This document shows positions 58,794-64,000 of a stretch of DNA of 64,000 nucleotides, piece by piece. The position numbers were made by a program, and so were the translations under genes. Origin of the DNA: Tretioscincus oriximinensis (taxonomy: Eukaryota > Chordata > Lepidosauria > Squamata > Gymnophthalmidae); the NCBI GenBank assembly GCA_022410635.1, contig JAJVDF010000193.1:744646-808645 (forward strand). Direction: 5' to 3'. Below the pieces are notes generated by a model. The model was given only the letters and a program-made list of their open reading frames with translations. It had not been told where the DNA came from and did no database searches. The first letter of the stretch is position 1; each line of letters begins with the position of its first letter.

Positions 58794-60249
58794 GGGCCTG
58801 ACTACCAGTAAGGTGGCATTCCAGAACCAGAACTGGAAATGGCATCAGTGGTGAGCAGGACACCATGTGACTAAAAGAGGCAGGACCAGAAACAAAAGAA
58901 TGGACAGAGCCTGAGCAGGGAGCCAGAACGTCATCAGGCAGTGGGTGGAGCAGAGGGGAAGGTTGGGGGTGGTCTGGAATCCCATGTTGTGTTAGATCCT
59001 CATGAGATTTCCTGGCACTGGCTGTGACATAGATCAAGATTGTATATCCCTGTAGCANTGCAACAAAACTTAACATCTTTATGCATGCCTTAAAAGTGCT
59101 TACAGAATGCAAATGTTAAATTGCAACACTTGAAAGATGATAAACAACCATTTCCGATCAGTTCTAGTTCCAGTGGCCAAGAACAAGTCCTTCTACATAC
59201 CAACCAAAGAGTGCCCTTTTCATTACTGAATATAGCATATTAGTGAAATTAATACTATTGTAAGTAATATAGAGTGGACTGTCATGAGAATTAAATACTA
59301 AAAATCTAGTATTTGTTGACTGTTTAGCCTTCTTTATGAGCATTATATTAACCCACATTTCCTAAGATGTGAAAAAGTAAACAATATTACCTAAAGTGCA
59401 TATATTAACATTCAAAAATTTGTTCTGGAAAGGCAATACATTTTTCGAAGGGCACATTTAACTGTGCAAACATTTAAGAAAATAATTATTAGCCAGTAAT
59501 TTCATAATGATCATGTTTCGTTCCAGTAATTGGGGTTTTTTGGCAATACACTATGTTTTAATCCTCTTTTAACAACCTGGATTCCCTTACTATTTGCATT
59601 AACACTTCAGAGTCTCACCTACCCATGTGTGGAAGCATGATAACGCTTGTGTCACCTACACACTTGCTAAGGAAAAGACACCCAAAGTGCCTGCATTGTA
59701 AAGATAGCAGTCCCTTGTTGCAAGAGATCTCCACTGAATTTTACTGACTGAAGCAAATCCTAAAAATAAAATGAGGATTTATACATTTGTATAGCTAGAG
59801 CCTGCGTCTTCCTGAACCTCACAAGCTGTAATCCTTTCTCTCCATATCATGCATCCTATAATCCTCCTCGTTTCCTTGGGTCACGGGCCCTGAAATTGTC
59901 ATCCGCTTTGAATCCCAAATTCAATCTCACTTCCTCCTGCTGCATTTAACTATAATCTTCCTGTGCAAGAGGTACTGCAGGGATGCTCCTGCATGATAGA
60001 TTTTCATTCCACTCAGCCTTAAAGGTAACTGGCAATAAAAATGTTTTATGTATGCAGTATTCATCGTCCTTGCGTGGTTTTACAGGCGGTAATTTAATGT
60101 CTCAGTTGTGGAGCTATTCATAAACCACTCAAATTGTATCTTTTAACTTTAGAATGTCATCAGAACCACTTGATTGAATCTTATCTTCAGACTGGCATCT
60201 ATTTTTTTTTCTACAAGACAATCAGTTGTGAGCATTTTAGAAATTCAGA
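58794..60249. other. No recognisable feature
   Basis: A G-rich block (58800-58990) directly after the truncated Tc1 element, then AT-rich sequence. 55079-55937 and 56861-57295 likewise show nothing. Confidence 0.5.
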
Positions 60250-60420
60250 ATTCATTCATTCATTCACTTGTATTTATTCATTTATTCATTTATTCATTTA
60301 TGTATTTATTATTCACTCTTTTGATTCATTCATTCATCACTCATTTTATTCTTTTGTTTTACTTATTTGATTGAAATAATTATTTACATATTTTGTTTGT
60401 TTGTTCTCTTTATTTATTTA
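60250..60420 (+). repeat. ATTC/ATTT microsatellite and TTTA tract
   Basis: Interrupted tetranucleotide repeats (TTCATTCATTCA, TTTATTCATTTATTCA, TTTATTTA) run into a MIR- or LINE-like tail fragment (CTATACCTAAAAGTCTCAGGG, 60436-60470). Confidence 0.85.
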
Positions 60421-60470
60421 CTTACTTTATTTTTATCCTACTTCTATACCTAAAAGTCTCAGGGNGGAAT

Positions 60471-63284
60471 TCTTGAAAGGCTAAAGGTAAATAGGTGCAC
60501 CGTCACAGATTGTCTGAACCTCTGAAGTTAAGGTGTCTGGCACATCTCAAGTGTGAGATTATTTAAAATAGCTCAAATTTCCCCAAAGGATGCAGTTGAT
60601 TATAAACTCATAATAAAGAACATTGTTAAAAGTTCTCAGCTCTCCTTTTGGTGCTGAGCACTGAGCACAGATGCCTNCAACTCCAGAACTGGATAAGGAA
60701 ACTACTGTACTTTATTCTAAGAATATCAAAGCAGAAGCTAGATAGTTACCTATTAGAAATATACTNCTTTGTGAATTGTCCCTTAGCAGAACAGCTTATA
60801 AACTGCTTTGGATTGTCTTAAAAAATGAAGCAGCAATATGTACATGGTTTCATTTCAAAGGTTTCCAAGGGCTCTTTCAGCTCTATGAATTCTATAACTC
60901 ATGAAACAGATGGAAACAGTAACTGTTCATTATCTGCTCAGCCTTCCTCAAATCTGGAATTATATCCAGACTATATTGGTACAGCAGGGGGCATNTGTGT
61001 AATAATTGGATGGTATAACCTGCTGGAGTGGCACAGCTGTTTTGTGGATTAGGTAGTTTGCTAATTTTAGAAGGCCAATTACNTGGGATCCTGACAGCAT
61101 CGTTTCACAAAAGAATTCCTGATTGCAGCAATAATTTTACAGTATTAACCCGCATAAATGACAGCACATCAAAAACGGACTTCTTTCTGCTTCCTAGGTA
61201 AGTTTCACCTCCAAGCATGTTGGTGGATGTCGCTGTCTTTCGGGATGGATCCATGATGCTGACACTGTGTTCATAGGAAATATGGCTGCAACATTCCAGG
61301 ACTCCATGTGGTAACGCTAGAGATGCCCCATTCCAAGGTATAGCCCAGAATTATGGTTCAGTAAAAATATTCCCTCAACTCTTATTTTCACTGTCCCCAG
61401 CAAACTTAGATCTTTACACAACATTCTACATGAACTAAAAACCATGGGAATTTTGCTTTTGCTGAAAATTTTATTTATGAGTTTTACTTATTCTATTTTA
61501 TTATTGCACTATCCCCTGCCTTAACTATTTTTTTGCTATGAAAAGTGAGGTACCAATAAAACAGGTATTTTTAAAATATACATATTCATCTATTTCTGCT
61601 ATTAACTGTCCTTAGTTTAAAAGTAATTAGCAGTGTTGCNCACGTTCATTGTCCCTTTGGACTCACAGAAGTACTAGTTACGGAGCATTTCTGGTTCTTT
61701 GCCAATGTAAACAACAAAAGTGTCTTCACTTGCTTCCAATGTATTTATGCTTATGTGAGAACTGAATCTAGTATTAACTTGTTAAATTTCCTCCTTCCAG
61801 TCCCTCTGGTTTAATTAGGCTTGTGTAATTTCATATACACAGACTGCAAATGGTTATTGCTAAAGAAGTAACAATTGGAGCTTGTTCATTTTTTCCACAG
61901 AAAGTTATAAAGAAATACTACACTTTGTGCCATTTAGAACAAAATTACATATTTGCTTACTAGCTCACTAGAGGGTTCATAGCAAAAATTTGAAATTAAC
62001 ATCTGTCCCTAGAGAATATCATAATCTCTTAAAAGATTCGCAAAAGTGACTAGTTTCAACTTCTATGTTTTAGTTCCTAGGGTTTTCCACCCCCAGTTCA
62101 CAGCCATTTTGAGGAAAACAGTATTAAATCTAAGCAGATATTATAGGTAGGAAGACACTCCGGTAACTTCCACACATATGGTATATGATATGGATCTAAC
62201 TCTAAAATTCCTTGTCACACTATACTTGAAGAAGCAAAGAAGAGAGATGACATTAAGATAATCTGGCTGCCCCCAAACTAGCCAGCATCTAAAGAAGATT
62301 CCACAATTATCTTTTGACACCTCCCAATTGTGGGTTGAATACCTCTTACATGGAAATCTGCTGGAAGCTGCCAGAATCAAGCCAGATTGCTTAAGTAAGA
62401 AGTTCCCATTCTACTTTCTTTGTTAAATTTTTTGTGCATTTGGTTGCTTGAGGGTTATATGTTTCCATTTTATTTCAAGAGGTCTTGACAGATGCCCATG
62501 TAAGGCTCTTTTTGCATATATCTGCCTTAAACATGTCAGTTTTAGCTTGCTTTAGTTTGCTTTGGATTAGCTATCGCCAAACACATTTGCATTTAGCAGA
62601 TAGATCCACATTAGTAGTACAGCAATGTTGCAGGTGTTGCATCTGGTTCCTGTCTTTGAAATTTAGCTTCNTAGCCTTTTCTGATGCTTCAGCACCTCTT
62701 TGTGGACAGCTCTGAGGCTTTCCTTGCAGGCTCTTTGCAGTGGGAGTTTCAGAGCTGGCTACAAAGAAATGCTGCAACCTCAGAAATGTCTACAAAGTTG
62801 CATTTTAAAGACCCTCCAGATCCAAGCTGCTGCAACAATATAATTTCAGTGTGGCTGATGCAATGCTGTCAGGTGTCCTGCATGCAAACATGCCACTGTT
62901 GCACTGATGTGCTTTAGGAAGCTGCTCCTACACATTTAATGTGCATTATCACTGTTTCGATGCATAACGTATTAGTTATTCATCAATTCACCCAGGGTTA
63001 AACATTTGTCAGAATCACAAAGTTTAGCCTCATTTGAAAACATTCAGAGAATATGGACCTTTTTCAGCACTAGCTTTAGTTTGGACTATAGCTTGGAATA
63101 GGGCCATTCACATGCTGGCACAGACTAAGACTCATTCCAGCCCTGCAATAGTCTTTATTCACATCTAATTCCTATTCTGAAATAGTATCATGCAGTAAGG
63201 AAGAGAACTCTGGGTTTGTGTGATTTTTTAGCCAAAGGCCAAATTAAACAGGTGCATCATTAATGATTTCCTGAATGAACACAA
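60471..63284. other. No recognisable gene
   Basis: AT-rich with several N bases. There is a foldback-family fragment at 61335-61375 (GTATAGCCCAGAATTATGG). 62500-62920 has overlapping ORFs on both strands with near-repeats (GCAGGCTCTTTGCAGTGGGA and similar) but no known motif. 63426-64000 is featureless. Confidence 0.5.
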
Positions 63285-63425
63285 TGATAACGATAGACAC
63301 ACCTCTAGAGGGAAACTGTTCCATAGTCTAGGGGCTGCCAGTGAGAAGGTCCTATCTCGGGTTCCCACTCTCTTTGCTACAGAGAGTGGTAGCACAGAGT
63401 GGTGAGATACGACAGACTGGAACAG
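63285..63425 (-). mobile_element. L2-like LINE 3' fragment
   Basis: TTCCATAGTCTAGGGGCTGC is the reverse complement of the GCAGCCCCTAGACTATGGAA block at 38330. ACCCGAGATAGG- and TAGCAAAGAGAGTGGGAAC-like segments match adjoining L2 sequence. Confidence 0.65.
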
Positions 63426-64000
63426 ATGCCTTCTTCCTTACTTTACTTTTAAGGTAAATATAGTTTAAAAGTTAGGACACTGTAAAACTTGATTATGTTT
63501 TTTTTAAAAAAAATCAACAAAAATCCTATGTCTAATACACAATACGAAATACTACATTTGACAGTCTTACCAATAGCCTACGGACAGCCAAGTATTCTTT
63601 TTTAACAAATCAGAAAACAGTTATTTATTAATTAGTGTTATAGTCATTCTCTGAGTACTAGGAGCAAGCATAAACATTTTGACACCTGGTTTCCCAATGA
63701 TTGTTTGCAAAAACAAAAAAGCTGAACTAAAATACAGATGCAATAAAAAAATCTCATAAAACAGTTCAGATGACAGAAAGTTCTGTAAGAATATCATGAA
63801 TTTATAGAGCCAAAGGAATAATTTGAAAACATTTGTATTACACTTAAATGTGCAGAAGAAATCTGCAGGCTTGCTTATTTAATACTTCAGACACATTTTA
63901 TTAGCTTGACCTCATAGTTTGTAGAAACTGCTTCCGTTTAAGCATTCTAAAATTGACAGTATAACACAATTTTTTTAGGATGTTCTTATTTCTTTCAGAG

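Noticed and set aside
61190..61260. Possible plus-strand splice site (CCTAGGTAAGT)
   Set aside because: No open, motif-bearing exon lies on either side.

Overview
The window looks like a 64 kb piece of intron-rich euchromatin from a vertebrate, most likely a squamate reptile (lizard). This rests on the mix of AT-rich single-copy DNA, L2-type LINE tails, tRNA-derived and MIR-like SINEs, Penelope-like elements, hAT palindromic MITEs and fish-type Tc1 elements. There is no bacterial-style gene organisation, and almost all long open frames are chance ORFs or pieces of repeats. Scattered single N bases point to a draft assembly.

The only host gene I can support is on the minus strand. Two short exons (29588-29636 and 10807-10880) have canonical splice sites and compatible phases. 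Together they encode the N-terminal cytosolic stretch and the first membrane helix of a choline-transporter-like protein of the SLC44 family, most likely SLC44A5. The 18.7 kb intron between them, and the lack of other recognisable exons in the remaining ~53 kb, fit a long gene such as SLC44A5 better than the compact SLC44A2 or SLC44A4.

Everything else recognisable is mobile DNA. Region 1-10 kb holds an SLC44A5 intron with SINEs, a Penelope-like element (PLE) carrying an intact-looking GIY-YIG endonuclease end (5484-6148), a GC-rich hAT foldback element (7219-7576) and an inverted PLE insertion (8136-8687). Region 10-30 kb holds the large intron with foldback MITEs, a PLE hairpin (16421-16599) and solo or old PLE tails. 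Region 30-50 kb holds L2 LINE pieces, hAT MITEs, an internally deleted Tc1 element (44625-45595) and an OC1-type hAT inserted in a SINE (47890-48180). Region 50-64 kb holds a 546 bp hAT element with 8 bp target duplication, a 1.1 kb nested inverted repeat (53947-55078), a 221 bp polypurine tract and an almost full-length Tc1 transposase pseudogene (57296-58793).

The most interesting system is the PLE family. Several copies here are inverted dimers that present the element's 3' end at both borders, flanked by 11-13 bp target duplications. One arm consistently carries an extra ~34 bp extension. The shared tail contains the conserved core of a hammerhead ribozyme.
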